Below are positions 16,690 through 24,665 of a DNA stretch of 30,979 bases, one piece after another. Origin of the DNA: UBA5868 sp964482025 (lineage in GTDB: Bacteria > Pseudomonadota > Gammaproteobacteria > Pseudomonadales > Cellvibrionaceae); NCBI GenBank assembly GCA_964482025.1, contig CAYZVN010000038.1, positions 1 to 30,979 of the forward strand, written 5' to 3'. The notes under the pieces are model-generated. The model saw only the letters and a list, made by a program, of their open reading frames with translations, searched no databases and had not been told where the DNA came from. The first letter of the stretch is position 1. Every line of letters begins with the position of its first letter. The position numbers were made by a program, and so were the translations under genes.

Positions 16690-17448
16690 GTGTTTGACTG
16701 GCTGGCAAGTCCCGAAGCCTGGGTGGCACTGGCTACCCTGACGGCACTGGAAATTGTTCTGGGCATCGACAACATTATTTTTATTTCGATTCTGGTAGGC
16801 CGGCTACCGCCCAAGCAGCGCGATTTTGCCCGCCGAGTCGGTCTTGCGCTGGCCATGATTACCCGCCTGGCCCTGCTGTTTTCACTGGCGTGGATTATGG
16901 GATTAACAGAGCCGCTCTTCAGCGTCCTGGGCGAAGCGATTTCCGGTCGCGACATTATCCTGATCGGTGGTGGCCTGTTCCTCCTAGCCAAAGCCACCCA
17001 CGAAATTCACAACAGTTTAGAAGGGGTGGAAGAGCAGGAGCGCGGTGTGGCAGTCGCACCCAACTTGATGATGATTCTGGTGCAGATCGCCATTTTAGAC
17101 ATCGTCTTTTCCCTGGACTCGGTTATTACCGCAGTGGGTCTTGCCGACCATGTCTCGGTCATGGCCATCGCCATTATTATTGCCGTAGGCGTCATGCTGT
17201 TTGCCGCTAAATCCATCGGCGATTTTGTCGATGCACACCCCACGATTAAGATTCTCGCCCTGTCGTTTCTCGTTGTAGTGGGCCTCACCTTGATGGTCGA
17301 GGGCTTCGATGTGCACGTGCCGAAAGGCTATATCTACTTCGCCATGGCGTTTTCCCTCGGCGTGGAGATGCTCAACATCCGCATGCGCAAAAAGCGTGAA
17401 CCCGTCAAGCTCCACAGTGTCAGTCAACGACAGGGACGAGAAAGCTAA
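16690..17448 (+). CDS. TerC-family integral membrane protein
   Basis: TerC-family proteins are multi-helix inner-membrane proteins linked to metal-ion (notably manganese) export or to tellurite resistance and membrane-protein folding in different members. With the GTG at 16690 the product has 252 residues starting VFDWLASPEAWVALATLTAL. The acidic membrane motifs ALEIVLGIDNIIFISIL and ILDIVFSLDSVITAVG are characteristic. About seven hydrophobic segments are seen, and the tail is basic and hydrophilic. GGAGGA at 16681-16686 fixes the GTG start; an in-frame ATG at 16603 lies inside the secDF end and before the hairpin and is rejected. The substrate cannot be named. Confidence 0.9.
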   Translation: MFDWLASPEAWVALATLTALEIVLGIDNIIFISILVGRLPPKQRDFARRVGLALAMITRLALLFSLAWIMGLTEPLFSVLGEAISGRDIILIGGGLFLLAKATHEIHNSLEGVEEQERGVAVAPNLMMILVQIAILDIVFSLDSVITAVGLADHVSVMAIAIIIAVGVMLFAAKSIGDFVDAHPTIKILALSFLVVVGLTLMVEGFDVHVPKGYIYFAMAFSLGVEMLNIRMRKKREPVKLHSVSQRQGRES

Positions 17449-17481
17449 ATTTGGTGCCACTTTGCGTGGCGTGCGTCTAGC

Positions 17482-17499
17482 GGGGCGAAGAATCGCCCC
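17482..17499 (+). terminator. Hairpin after the TerC-family gene
   Basis: GGGGCGA at 17482-17488 pairs perfectly with TCGCCCC at 17493-17499 around the loop AGAA. Only ATTC follows, so the T-tract is poor. It sits 33 bases after the TerC stop and 38 before the GH5-like start. Confidence 0.55.
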
Positions 17500-17537
17500 C
17501 ATTCACCCATACTCCGAGCGTTCCCACGGAGACTTGC

Positions 17538-19061
17538 ATGTTGCTCACCCGCCTGTCCGCCACTTTATCAATCGCTCTTTTGATCGGCCTCACCGCCTGC
17601 GCCAGCCGCGAGGTTCAAGAGCCGCTACCGCTCATCGAGAAGGCAGCGGTGGCGTCCGTAATCTGCGCCTATCAAGCGACCCCCTTTTCCCCCTCCAGCA
17701 ACACCACCAAGCAAGCGCGCCTGGAGCTGGAGCATTATGACAATTGCGGGCTGGCCCAGGAGGGGGCCGAGAGTTTGGCCGATGCGGCGATATTTCCCTT
17801 TGCAGCCGGCGGCTACTGGATTGGCAATCTCCACGCAGGGCAGCGCCTCAGTTACACCATTACCGTGCCTAAAGCCGGCTTCTACGACTTGACCTTACGA
17901 GTGCGACCGCCGTCACCCATCGAGGCGATGGACGGTCTTATTACCCTCGTCGCCAATGGCCGGGATTTGCCGCCTACAAGAATTAATCTAAGCGCTCAAA
18001 AAGAGGCGACCTGGGGCGATGTCATTCTGCCTCTCACCTATTTCAATGAAGGCTTGCAGCAGTTGCAGCTCGATATTCTCCAAGGTGACTTAGAGCTGGA
18101 TTATCTCGAATGGCGCTACGCCGAAACCGACCAAAGCCCAACAGAAGCGGTGGCGAGAATGGGCGTTGGTATTAATCTTGGCAATACGCTGGACGCACCA
18201 GAAGAGGGGAAATGGGCGCCGGCGGCGCAACGGCACTTCTTCGAAGACTTTGCCGAAGCCGGTTTTGGCCATGTGCGCATTCCCGTGACCTGGGACCACC
18301 ATGTCTCCAGCGCCCAGCCCTACATCGTCGACCCCGCGTTTCTCGAGCGAGTTGAGCAAGTGGTGGACTGGGCTCTGGCCCAAGGGGTGTACGTTATCCT
18401 TAACGCGCACCACGAAACCTGGCTGAAAGAACACTACGGTGACGCCGAAGCGCGCGCCCGCTTTGCCGCTATCTGGCGGCAAGTGGCGACTCATATGCAG
18501 CAAAAGCCGGCGCGCTTGATCTTCGAAATTCTCGACGAGCCCCGAGGCATGAGCGCGGCAGAGGTCGATGAATTAAACAGCAGCATTCTCGCCATTCTGC
18601 GAGAGAGCAACCCTACCCGCCTGGTGGTATTTTCCGGTACCGGGGGGTCCTCCATGGACAGCCTGGCCGCCGCCGCAGTCCCGGATGACCCCTACATGAT
18701 CGGCAGCTTTCACAGTTACGAGCCCTGGTCATTTGCCGGTGAGTGCACCCGTTCATGGGGCTCTGCCGAGGACCATGCCCAGCTCGCGGCAATCTACCAG
18801 CGCGCGGCCAATTGGACGAAACAGACCGGAGTTCCCATCATGACAAACGCCTTAGGCGCGGCGCATTACGACTACCGGCAGCCGCAGAATGTCTGCGATC
18901 CGCAGGCGCGTCTGAACTACCTCAGCGCTCACGTCGCCCAGGTGCACGCACACGGCATAGCGGCAACCGTTTGGGATGACGATGGCTCGTTTCAGATCTA
19001 CCACCGCCAGCAGAGAAGTTGGGGAAAGGAAAAGTCAGTGCTGCTCAAGGACCCTTATTGA
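17538..19061 (+). CDS. GH5-like lipoprotein with N-terminal CBM-like domain, probably catalytically inactive
   Basis: A 507-residue envelope lipoprotein: signal peptide with lipobox LTAC and lipid-bearing Cys21. A beta-sandwich, CBM6-like region lies at about 75-195 (AGGYWIGNLHAGQRLSYTIT to LELDYLEWR). A glycoside hydrolase family 5 barrel spans about 205-500 (GINLGNTLDAPEEGKW, HVRIPVTWDHH, VILNAHHETW, IGSFHSYEPW, TVWDDDGSFQIYHR). The acid/base motif, normally NEP, reads D333-E334-P335, so the strictly conserved Asn is Asp. Where the nucleophile lies in active members (GEFG), this protein reads N437-A438-L439-G440, so the glutamate is missing. It therefore looks like a glycan-binding pseudoenzyme, possibly a sugar sensor or surface adhesin; that is inference. 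GGAG at 17528 is a good ribosome site. The stop overlaps the convergent gene. Confidence 0.85.
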   Translation: MLLTRLSATLSIALLIGLTACASREVQEPLPLIEKAAVASVICAYQATPFSPSSNTTKQARLELEHYDNCGLAQEGAESLADAAIFPFAAGGYWIGNLHAGQRLSYTITVPKAGFYDLTLRVRPPSPIEAMDGLITLVANGRDLPPTRINLSAQKEATWGDVILPLTYFNEGLQQLQLDILQGDLELDYLEWRYAETDQSPTEAVARMGVGINLGNTLDAPEEGKWAPAAQRHFFEDFAEAGFGHVRIPVTWDHHVSSAQPYIVDPAFLERVEQVVDWALAQGVYVILNAHHETWLKEHYGDAEARARFAAIWRQVATHMQQKPARLIFEILDEPRGMSAAEVDELNSSILAILRESNPTRLVVFSGTGGSSMDSLAAAAVPDDPYMIGSFHSYEPWSFAGECTRSWGSAEDHAQLAAIYQRAANWTKQTGVPIMTNALGAAHYDYRQPQNVCDPQARLNYLSAHVAQVHAHGIAATVWDDDGSFQIYHRQQRSWGKEKSVLLKDPY

Positions 19062-20644
19062 TCAGCGCCTAGGCGGCTTTCGGTCTCCTCGGCCGCGGCA
19101 TAATCCTCCAGCGCGTGGTCGCGTTGATAGATGATGCATGCGCGCAGGCGTTTGATCCGCTGGGCCACATCCCTATAGCGAAGGCGACGGCGACGCAAAG
19201 CGCGCAGCACAGCCAGCGCCTGGGTAAAGTCGCCGCGCAATTCATAAAGCTCGGCGATCCGATAAAGGCGTTCAAGTGTCTCGGGAGTTGCCTGACAGGC
19301 GCGCAGATAGCGCCAAGCCTCCGCCAGATGCCCTGCCTCCATCGCCGCATCCGCCAAGGCGTGACAGGCGGAATCGGCCCGCTTGAGTTGACCTTGCCAC
19401 ACGCTGCGCTGCCAGCGCGCGAGCAGCATGATGACCAATCCCGCCACACTGAATAACAGCAACTCGCCCACCGGCAACCACCAGCCAAACAAGGCCTGCC
19501 CCGCAATCTGTCCACCGGCCAGTCCCACCACGCCGGTTGCTGCCAGCACCAAACCGCGGCGCAAACTCAATAGCGGCAGCAGAATCAAGAGGCATAGTGC
19601 CGCGCTTATCAACACCACCTTCTGTACTAAGGCCCACCAAGCCGGTTCGAACAGAAAAGCGCGGTCGCCGAGGGAGGCGATAACTTGAGCGGATTGCTCC
19701 AGAGTCTGACTGCTGTCGCGCCCAAGCAAAATCCAGCCGGACAGTTCGTCCCCTGCGAGCGCTGCACCCAGCGTGATTTGCCGCATGGACGCGCGAATAC
19801 CAGAGAAGGCCCCATACAAAGGAACGATCTCCGCTGTTACGGAGGTGGGAATGTGTTCCGCACCCAGAACAAAGCCCCGTCCGCGCCGCCAGTGCAGCGC
19901 TTGGGGACCGGCGGCGGCTGGGTCATATCCCTGGCTTAGCGCCCAGAATTGCAGCGGGAACATGGGGATCAGCATATCCCCTTCCAGCGACGCCAAGCGC
20001 CTTTGTGGGCTGGGCATAGTGTCGATGGGAAAGTACTGTAGAGCGGGTGTCACCACTGGCGCAGGCGAGGGCTTTGGCCATGGCCAAAGCCAGTCCCGCA
20101 ACACTTGGGGATACTCTTCAAAGCTTTCCTGCACTGGGATACGCCGGTAAAAATGCGAACTTTGATCGCTCAGGCCCAAGACGGATTTAGGCGATGTCAG
20201 TGACGCCACCAAGTGGTCGCGACGCGCTAAGAGGGTTTGGGTTTCCGTAAAGAGATGATCGCGCTGCCGGCGGCCCTGATGAATCTCCTGCAGCAGCCCC
20301 TCTGCATGAGGTCGCACCAGAACCAGAGGTTGCTCGAGAATAACGCCGACCAAGGCAGTCTCACTGGTATGCGCAAACAGCTGCTCAAGCGTACCGGCGC
20401 CGGGCAAATCGACGAGCCAGCGTTGGTATTCAATATCGGGGACATGAACCACCGTGATATGGGTTTGCGGCAGCGGCAGACGGCTTAAGTGCAAGCCGAG
20501 ACGAAACAAGTGGGTCTGAATGTTCTCGCGCCACTGGAGGACGGAATCCGGTAGCGGCCCACGTACCAGCAACCAAACGGCCGCCAACAGCAGCAAGGTA
20601 CGCAAACTAAAGAGATGAAATAAGAACCAGGTCAGACGACGCAC
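19055..20644 (-). CDS. CHASE2-like membrane sensor with TPR-like tail, no kinase
   Basis: The 529-residue product begins with a membrane helix (FSLRTLLLLAAVWLLV). A periplasmic, divergent CHASE2-like domain follows at about 50-345 (ETALVGVILEQPLV, SLEGDMLIPMFPLQFWALSQ, GDELSGWILLGRDSSQT). Three membrane helices lie at about 350-425, and then about 110 cytoplasmic residues of TPR-like helices (EAWRYLRACQATPETLERLY, ELRGDFTQALAVLRALR, RYRDVAQRIKRL). In CHASE2 Ser/Thr kinases such a helical linker leads into the kinase domain; here the chain stops instead. The GTG at 20644 is preceded in frame by a TAG 36 bases upstream, so the N-terminus is complete despite the nearby gap. No strong ribosome site is seen. 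The stop overlaps the GH5-like gene by seven bases. Confidence 0.75.
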   Translation of the reverse strand: MRRLTWFLFHLFSLRTLLLLAAVWLLVRGPLPDSVLQWRENIQTHLFRLGLHLSRLPLPQTHITVVHVPDIEYQRWLVDLPGAGTLEQLFAHTSETALVGVILEQPLVLVRPHAEGLLQEIHQGRRQRDHLFTETQTLLARRDHLVASLTSPKSVLGLSDQSSHFYRRIPVQESFEEYPQVLRDWLWPWPKPSPAPVVTPALQYFPIDTMPSPQRRLASLEGDMLIPMFPLQFWALSQGYDPAAAGPQALHWRRGRGFVLGAEHIPTSVTAEIVPLYGAFSGIRASMRQITLGAALAGDELSGWILLGRDSSQTLEQSAQVIASLGDRAFLFEPAWWALVQKVVLISAALCLLILLPLLSLRRGLVLAATGVVGLAGGQIAGQALFGWWLPVGELLLFSVAGLVIMLLARWQRSVWQGQLKRADSACHALADAAMEAGHLAEAWRYLRACQATPETLERLYRIAELYELRGDFTQALAVLRALRRRRLRYRDVAQRIKRLRACIIYQRDHALEDYAAAEETESRLGADQ

Positions 20645-20742
20645 GCAGTTGGGTCCAGTTGAAATTCGACCGCCACTCTATGATCGTCTGTCATCTATTA
20701 CAACCGCCAACCCCTGGCGCGCCACCGGGGTGTCAACAGCGG

Positions 20743-20842
20743 NNNNNNNNNNNNNNNNNNNNNNNNNNNNNNNNNNNNNNNNNNNNNNNNNNNNNNNNNN
20801 NNNNNNNNNNNNNNNNNNNNNNNNNNNNNNNNNNNNNNNNNN
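20743..20842. other. Assembly gap (100 Ns)
   Basis: Exactly 100 Ns, the conventional placeholder for a gap of unknown size. TCAACAGCGG lies immediately before the gap (20733-20742) and again just after it (20847-20856). This suggests a collapsed short repeat or two overlapping contig ends. The missing sequence falls between the CHASE2-like gene start and the DUF4136-like gene end, and no called gene is cut. Confidence 0.95.
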
Positions 20843-20846
20843 GGCA

Positions 20847-21449
20847 TCAACAGCGGGCATCGCCTTTTACGCGAATGGTCTTGACGCTGGCGTTCTCCAG
20901 CGGAAAGCCCTGCAGCATCGCGGTCAACATCTCATCGAAGACCACCGACATAACACCGCAGCGCCCTTGGCTGACCCCAGAGACCTCGTAGACGCGCTCA
21001 CCGTCTGGCTCGTTGCGCTCGATCATCAGATGCGTGCGGCGAATGAATTCCTGGCGGCGGTCGTTATCGACAATGACTAAGTTAGTGCCAAAGTAGCGCG
21101 AGCGTCCCCAGCCGACGCCGGTAGTGACAAAGGGGCTAGAACGATCCGCCTTGGTCGGCTCCACGCCATAATCCAGCAGGGCTCGGTAGTCGGCGGTCTC
21201 GGTGGATTTCGCAACTTGGTAACCCAGCGCGGCCAGCGCCGTCTCCACTTGCGTGCGATACCACCCGAACTCGAGAGAGCGGTTCAGTTCCGGATACATG
21301 GCTTGCACTACCACCGATCCTCGATTGTGCAGCTCCGCCGGATTGCTGAAGGCGCTCACTTGAGTACTCACAACGCTGCTGCAACCGGCAAGCATCGCTG
21401 CCAGCATAAGCAGCCCTATGTACAGACTACCGGAGCGAAACCGTTTCAT
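20847..21449 (-). CDS. DUF4136-like lipoprotein
   Basis: With the ATG that gives MKRFRSGSLYIGLLMLAAML the product has 200 residues and a lipobox LAGC, so it should be lipid-anchored in the envelope. The body (VSTQVSAFSNPAELHNRGSV, SLEFGWYRTQVETALAALGY, ADYRALLDYGVEP, TVYEVSG-type end strands) resembles the DUF4136 family of proteobacterial lipoproteins of unknown function. A GTG further upstream (21482) would add eleven residues before the signal peptide and is less likely. The stop codon is four bases from the assembly gap and the last residues (KGDARC) seem complete, but the 3' flank is unknown. It lies downstream of the STAS gene, on the same strand, and may share its transcript. Confidence 0.75.
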   Translation of the reverse strand: MKRFRSGSLYIGLLMLAAMLAGCSSVVSTQVSAFSNPAELHNRGSVVVQAMYPELNRSLEFGWYRTQVETALAALGYQVAKSTETADYRALLDYGVEPTKADRSSPFVTTGVGWGRSRYFGTNLVIVDNDRRQEFIRRTHLMIERNEPDGERVYEVSGVSQGRCGVMSVVFDEMLTAMLQGFPLENASVKTIRVKGDARC

Positions 21450-21482
21450 AATCGCAACACCTGTTACACCCATAAACGCCAC

Positions 21483-21968
21483 CTAATCTTTGCCTTGCAG
21501 GGTCTCGACCAACTCGTGGAATTTGACTTTGTTGGATTGATTTAGCTCCATCAAAATTTGATGGGCCTCCAACACCCGAGCTTTTATCGCCGATTCATCC
21601 CCCAAATTTTCCGCCAGCGGCTCGGTGCCACTGAACGGCAGACGGGCGTTGGAAACCAACTCGAAAATGTCTTCGAACCCCATGGACACCAGCAGCCGTT
21701 GAATACTTGGGCTGGAGGTGACCACCACCGGGTTGTCGTGGCCGAGTTCGCGCGCACCTATGGAAATTTTTGCCATTAAGCCAAGGGTCGTGCTATCGAT
21801 ACCTTCCGCTTCGCGGAGGTCGAAAATTACGGTTTTGAAGTTGTCGGCACCAAACATGGTGGCGATAAACTGATCGAAGGAAATACAAAGGGTGAGACGC
21901 ACATCACCAACCAGCTGGATGACATAAGTCCCATCGTGTTCCGCTACAAAAATATGGCCGGAACTCAT
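21483..21968 (-). CDS. STAS-domain anti-sigma-factor antagonist (RssC/CrsA-like)
   Basis: STAS proteins are partner-switching molecules: unphosphorylated they bind an anti-sigma factor or another target. The 161-residue product has a STAS domain at about 5-105 with the phosphorylatable Ser59 in the motif GIDSTTLGLM. A helical C-terminal extension of about 50 residues ends KFHELVETLQGKD. Its ATG overlaps the TGA of the preceding phosphatase gene (ATGA), so translation is coupled and the phosphatase is the obvious enzyme that dephosphorylates Ser59. A similar gene pair near tal is known in Pseudomonas (RssB/RssC). The kinase or anti-sigma partner is not in the window. Confidence 0.88.
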   Translation of the reverse strand: MSSGHIFVAEHDGTYVIQLVGDVRLTLCISFDQFIATMFGADNFKTVIFDLREAEGIDSTTLGLMAKISIGARELGHDNPVVVTSSPSIQRLLVSMGFEDIFELVSNARLPFSGTEPLAENLGDESAIKARVLEAHQILMELNQSNKVKFHELVETLQGKD

Positions 21969-23191
21969 GACCTACCACCATTTACACCTGGGGAATTCGC
22001 CCCTTTGCCAACAGAATTTAACGTGAGAACTGCAATATCGTCGGGCATATCTTTAAGCTTATCGAGCCCCAAGCGAGCCCAGAGAGCGCTCACATCCCCT
22101 GCCCCATCTTTCATCAAGTCTAGCAGGCACTCTTCTTTGCCGATGAGATCCGGCGGGGGCAATACTTCGAGAATGCCATCGGAAAACACTGTCAAGGAAA
22201 ACGCATCCGGCAGAGTCGCGTGATAAACCTCCCAGCTAGCGTCCTTGAAAATTCCCACGGGTTTACCTTTGCCTTCCAAAAATTGAGCTTTGCCGTTTGC
22301 CACCAACACCGGCAGCGGCAAGTGGCCCCCCAAGACATAGCGCATTTGCCGCGTATGGGTGTCGAGAATGCCGACGAAACAGGTTAAATGACAACCAAAC
22401 TTGGAGTGCAATAACTCCTGGTTAATCATCGACATCCACTCGGCGGCGTCGATTTGAAATGCCTCTTGCTGATGGAAAATCCGCCGCTCGCGGATGATAC
22501 GCCGGACCAATTGCTTTAGCCAAACAGTGACAAAAGCAGAGGATGCGCCGTGACCGGAGATGTCGGTGAGGTAAAACGAGAGATAGCGGTTGTTGATAAG
22601 GCCGTAATCGATGAAGTCGCCGCTGAGATAAAGGGAAGGGACAATCTTGTGCGCCACGGTAATCTCGCCGTAGCGAACCGGCGTCGGCGGCAGGAGATTG
22701 ATTTGCACCTGGCGGCCTGCCTGCTGATCGCGCTCCAAAACCCGTACATACTCGCGCAACTCGCGATTGGCTTTTTCCAGCTTGCGCCGGTAGCGCTTGT
22801 TCTCGCGCTGAAGGTCCAGCACGGCAAGCGCTTTATTAATGGAATGGGTCAACACTTCCATGTCAACCAACGGCTTGGTCAGATAGTCGGCGGCCCCGAG
22901 CCGCAGGGCTTCCGCGACATCCGCCACCATCCCCATGCCGGAGATGACAATGACGGGAATATCCGGATCCACTTCCTTAATCATGCGCAAGAGCGCCAAA
23001 CCGTCCGGGTCGGGCATGCGCAGATCGGTGAGCACCAGATCGGGCTTATGTTCGCAAAACCACGCTATACCAGCGGAGCCGCTGGCCTCGCCATGTATCC
23101 GAAAGCCACTATCTTCAAGATAGGTCACGATACTTTGACGAACCAAAATATCATCATCAATTACCAGCAGCTGGCGGCCCGGCTCGGTCAT
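21965..23191 (-). CDS. Response regulator with PP2C-type (SpoIIE-like) phosphatase output
   Basis: With the ATG at 23191 the product has 408 residues. The receiver domain (about 6-125) has the acidic pocket D12-D14, phospho-acceptor Asp56 (LVLTDLRMPDPDG) and Lys106 (DYLTKP). A coiled coil follows at about 130-165. The PP2C/SpoIIE domain spans about 180-400, with metal-binding Asp residues in SGDFIDYG, FYLTDISGHGASSAF, TVFSDGILE and PDDIAVL. It probably dephosphorylates the STAS protein encoded just downstream when its receiver is phosphorylated by an unknown sensor kinase. It resembles RssB of Pseudomonas and CrsR-type regulators. In-frame codons upstream of the chosen ATG add a segment with no domain, and the ribosome site is weak. 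Confidence 0.9.
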   Translation of the reverse strand: MTEPGRQLLVIDDDILVRQSIVTYLEDSGFRIHGEASGSAGIAWFCEHKPDLVLTDLRMPDPDGLALLRMIKEVDPDIPVIVISGMGMVADVAEALRLGAADYLTKPLVDMEVLTHSINKALAVLDLQRENKRYRRKLEKANRELREYVRVLERDQQAGRQVQINLLPPTPVRYGEITVAHKIVPSLYLSGDFIDYGLINNRYLSFYLTDISGHGASSAFVTVWLKQLVRRIIRERRIFHQQEAFQIDAAEWMSMINQELLHSKFGCHLTCFVGILDTHTRQMRYVLGGHLPLPVLVANGKAQFLEGKGKPVGIFKDASWEVYHATLPDAFSLTVFSDGILEVLPPPDLIGKEECLLDLMKDGAGDVSALWARLGLDKLKDMPDDIAVLTLNSVGKGANSPGVNGGRS

Positions 23192-23420
23192 TCGGCACCC
23201 GATTTTTTCGGTTCGGTTATGGACATAGGGCGTGGCGATGGAAATTCGAAAAGCGGCCTCGCAAACGCGAAAGTACACTAACCTGTATATGGGTGCCGCG
23301 CAACCCGCCGCGCCAGGCGCGCAGCATCGCTTTCAAGCCGCCCTGGCAGCGCCCACCGGCGCGCAAGGCGCGACACGGTAGTCATCACCAACCCAATAAA
23401 GATAAGACAGGTGAATGCTC

Positions 23421-23726
23421 ATGAATCTGGCCAATCGCAGTTATCAGGAAAAGCGCAATTTCATCCGCATGACGATTAACACTCCCGCCGAAGTCCGCCT
23501 GGGCCAACAGCATCCGTGGGCGGGCAGATGCTACAACCTCAGCGGTGGCGGGATGCTGATCTCAGTTCCGCAACCGGTATCCTTGGGCGACGAATTGGAG
23601 GTGACCATTCGCTCGCACTACGGTCACAGCCCCATATTGAGAGCACTGACCAAAGTTTGCCGGATGCAGACCCTGACGCCGCAGGAGTGTCGCCTGGGGT
23701 TGGAAGTTCTCGCTCTCCTCGAGTGA
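23421..23726 (+). CDS. Small PilZ-domain protein
   Basis: PilZ domains bind cyclic di-GMP. The 101-residue product carries the binding signature RNFIR (RxxxR, residues 12-16) and NLSGGG (NxSxxG, residues 39-44), so c-di-GMP binding is expected. There is nothing beyond one PilZ domain. AGGTG at 23409-23413 favours the ATG at 23421 over that at 23415, which is too close. It is divergent from the response regulator/phosphatase gene and convergent with mlaA (35 bases apart). A PilZ gene in this position next to such a pair and mlaA resembles the gene order I recall from Pseudomonas; this should be confirmed by comparison. Confidence 0.88.
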   Translation: MNLANRSYQEKRNFIRMTINTPAEVRLGQQHPWAGRCYNLSGGGMLISVPQPVSLGDELEVTIRSHYGHSPILRALTKVCRMQTLTPQECRLGLEVLALLE

Positions 23727-23761
23727 GCCGTCGCACTCACTGCACGGGGCGGAAACCGCGA

Positions 23762-24526
23762 TTAGAAGTCGTCGAAATCGTCGAAGTCTTCTAAGTCACT
23801 GCCGAAGTCATCTTCGACCTGACCATCGTGAACGAGATATTCCCGACGCTGTAAATAGACCTCCCGGATAAACACATATTTATCCCCCGAGATCAGCTTT
23901 TCGGCATCCAATAACGAAGCGCGGGTATCGACGACATTCACCGCTTTGACGCCGTAACGCACCTTGGTATTGTCGGCATAGCTGAACGGATCCATAAACC
24001 AGTCCACCGGCATCGCGACCGTATCCGTCATGGTGGCAGAGCCGAGAAACGGCAAGACGACATAAGGCCCCGAGGAAACACCCCAGTACGACAGGGTTTG
24101 ACCGAAGGACTCGGACTCCTGCTTGGGCAGGCCCGCGTGGCGCGCTACGTCGAAGACGCCGCCAATGCCTAAAGTGGTATTGATCAACAAGCGGCCAGAG
24201 CTGTGGCCGACCTTGTTCCACTTCCACTGCAGCACGTTATTGAGCGTATTGGGCACTTCTGCCACATTGCCAAAAAAGTTGCTGATGCCTGTTTCCATAA
24301 AGTCGGGAGTGACAAATCTATAGCTTTTGGCCACTGGCTTGAGGAAAAAGCGGTCGAGCGTATCGTTGAATACAAAGACTTTGCGATTGAAGCCTTCCCA
24401 AGGGTCTTTTTCTGGGACTTGAGTGGCATCAAAACGGTCCGCCTTTTGCGGGTTTGACGCACAGGCTGCTAAAACTGCGACCAGCGCCAGGAAGGTCGCT
24501 TTCCATAAGATCCCCGCCGTTCTCAT
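23762..24526 (-). CDS. mlaA: Outer-membrane lipid-asymmetry lipoprotein MlaA (VacJ)
   Basis: MlaA sits in the outer membrane and moves misplaced phospholipids to MlaC for return to the inner membrane. The 254-residue product has a lipoprotein signal (LVAVLAAC). It shows the family motifs DPWEGFNRKVFVFNDTLDRF, NFFGNVAEVPNTLNNVLQ, RLLINTTLGIGGVFDVARHA, FGQTLSYWGVSSGPYVVLPF and YVFIREVYLQRREYLV. The tail is unusually acidic and repeats Asp-Phe (EDFDDFDDF). GGAG seven bases upstream supports the ATG. The mla ABC operon is not nearby, which is normal for mlaA. It is divergent from dusA. Confidence 0.95.
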   Translation of the reverse strand: MRTAGILWKATFLALVAVLAACASNPQKADRFDATQVPEKDPWEGFNRKVFVFNDTLDRFFLKPVAKSYRFVTPDFMETGISNFFGNVAEVPNTLNNVLQWKWNKVGHSSGRLLINTTLGIGGVFDVARHAGLPKQESESFGQTLSYWGVSSGPYVVLPFLGSATMTDTVAMPVDWFMDPFSYADNTKVRYGVKAVNVVDTRASLLDAEKLISGDKYVFIREVYLQRREYLVHDGQVEDDFGSDLEDFDDFDDF

Positions 24527-24558
24527 ACTTCACTCCCGCAATGAAAAAATAGTGCGGC

Positions 24559-24588
24559 ATTATACATAGGCAAGGGCTGAGCTGTCCG
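24559..24588 (-). promoter_or_regulatory. Candidate promoter of mlaA
   Basis: On the minus strand a consensus TATAAT (24559-24564) is preceded by TG and, after 18 bases, by CGGACA (24583-24588) as a partial -35. It lies 33 bases upstream of the mlaA start, a natural spacing. Confidence 0.5.
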
Positions 24589-24665
24589 GGAGGATATGGG
24601 CCTCAGCTTTCGCTTACCCACGCATCCGATTAAGCTATGCGGCCGAAATTTAACCGAGGTTGACC

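Noticed and set aside
22550..23281. 243-codon plus-strand ORF
   Set aside because: Antisense to the response regulator/phosphatase whose catalytic motifs are intact; no domain of its own.
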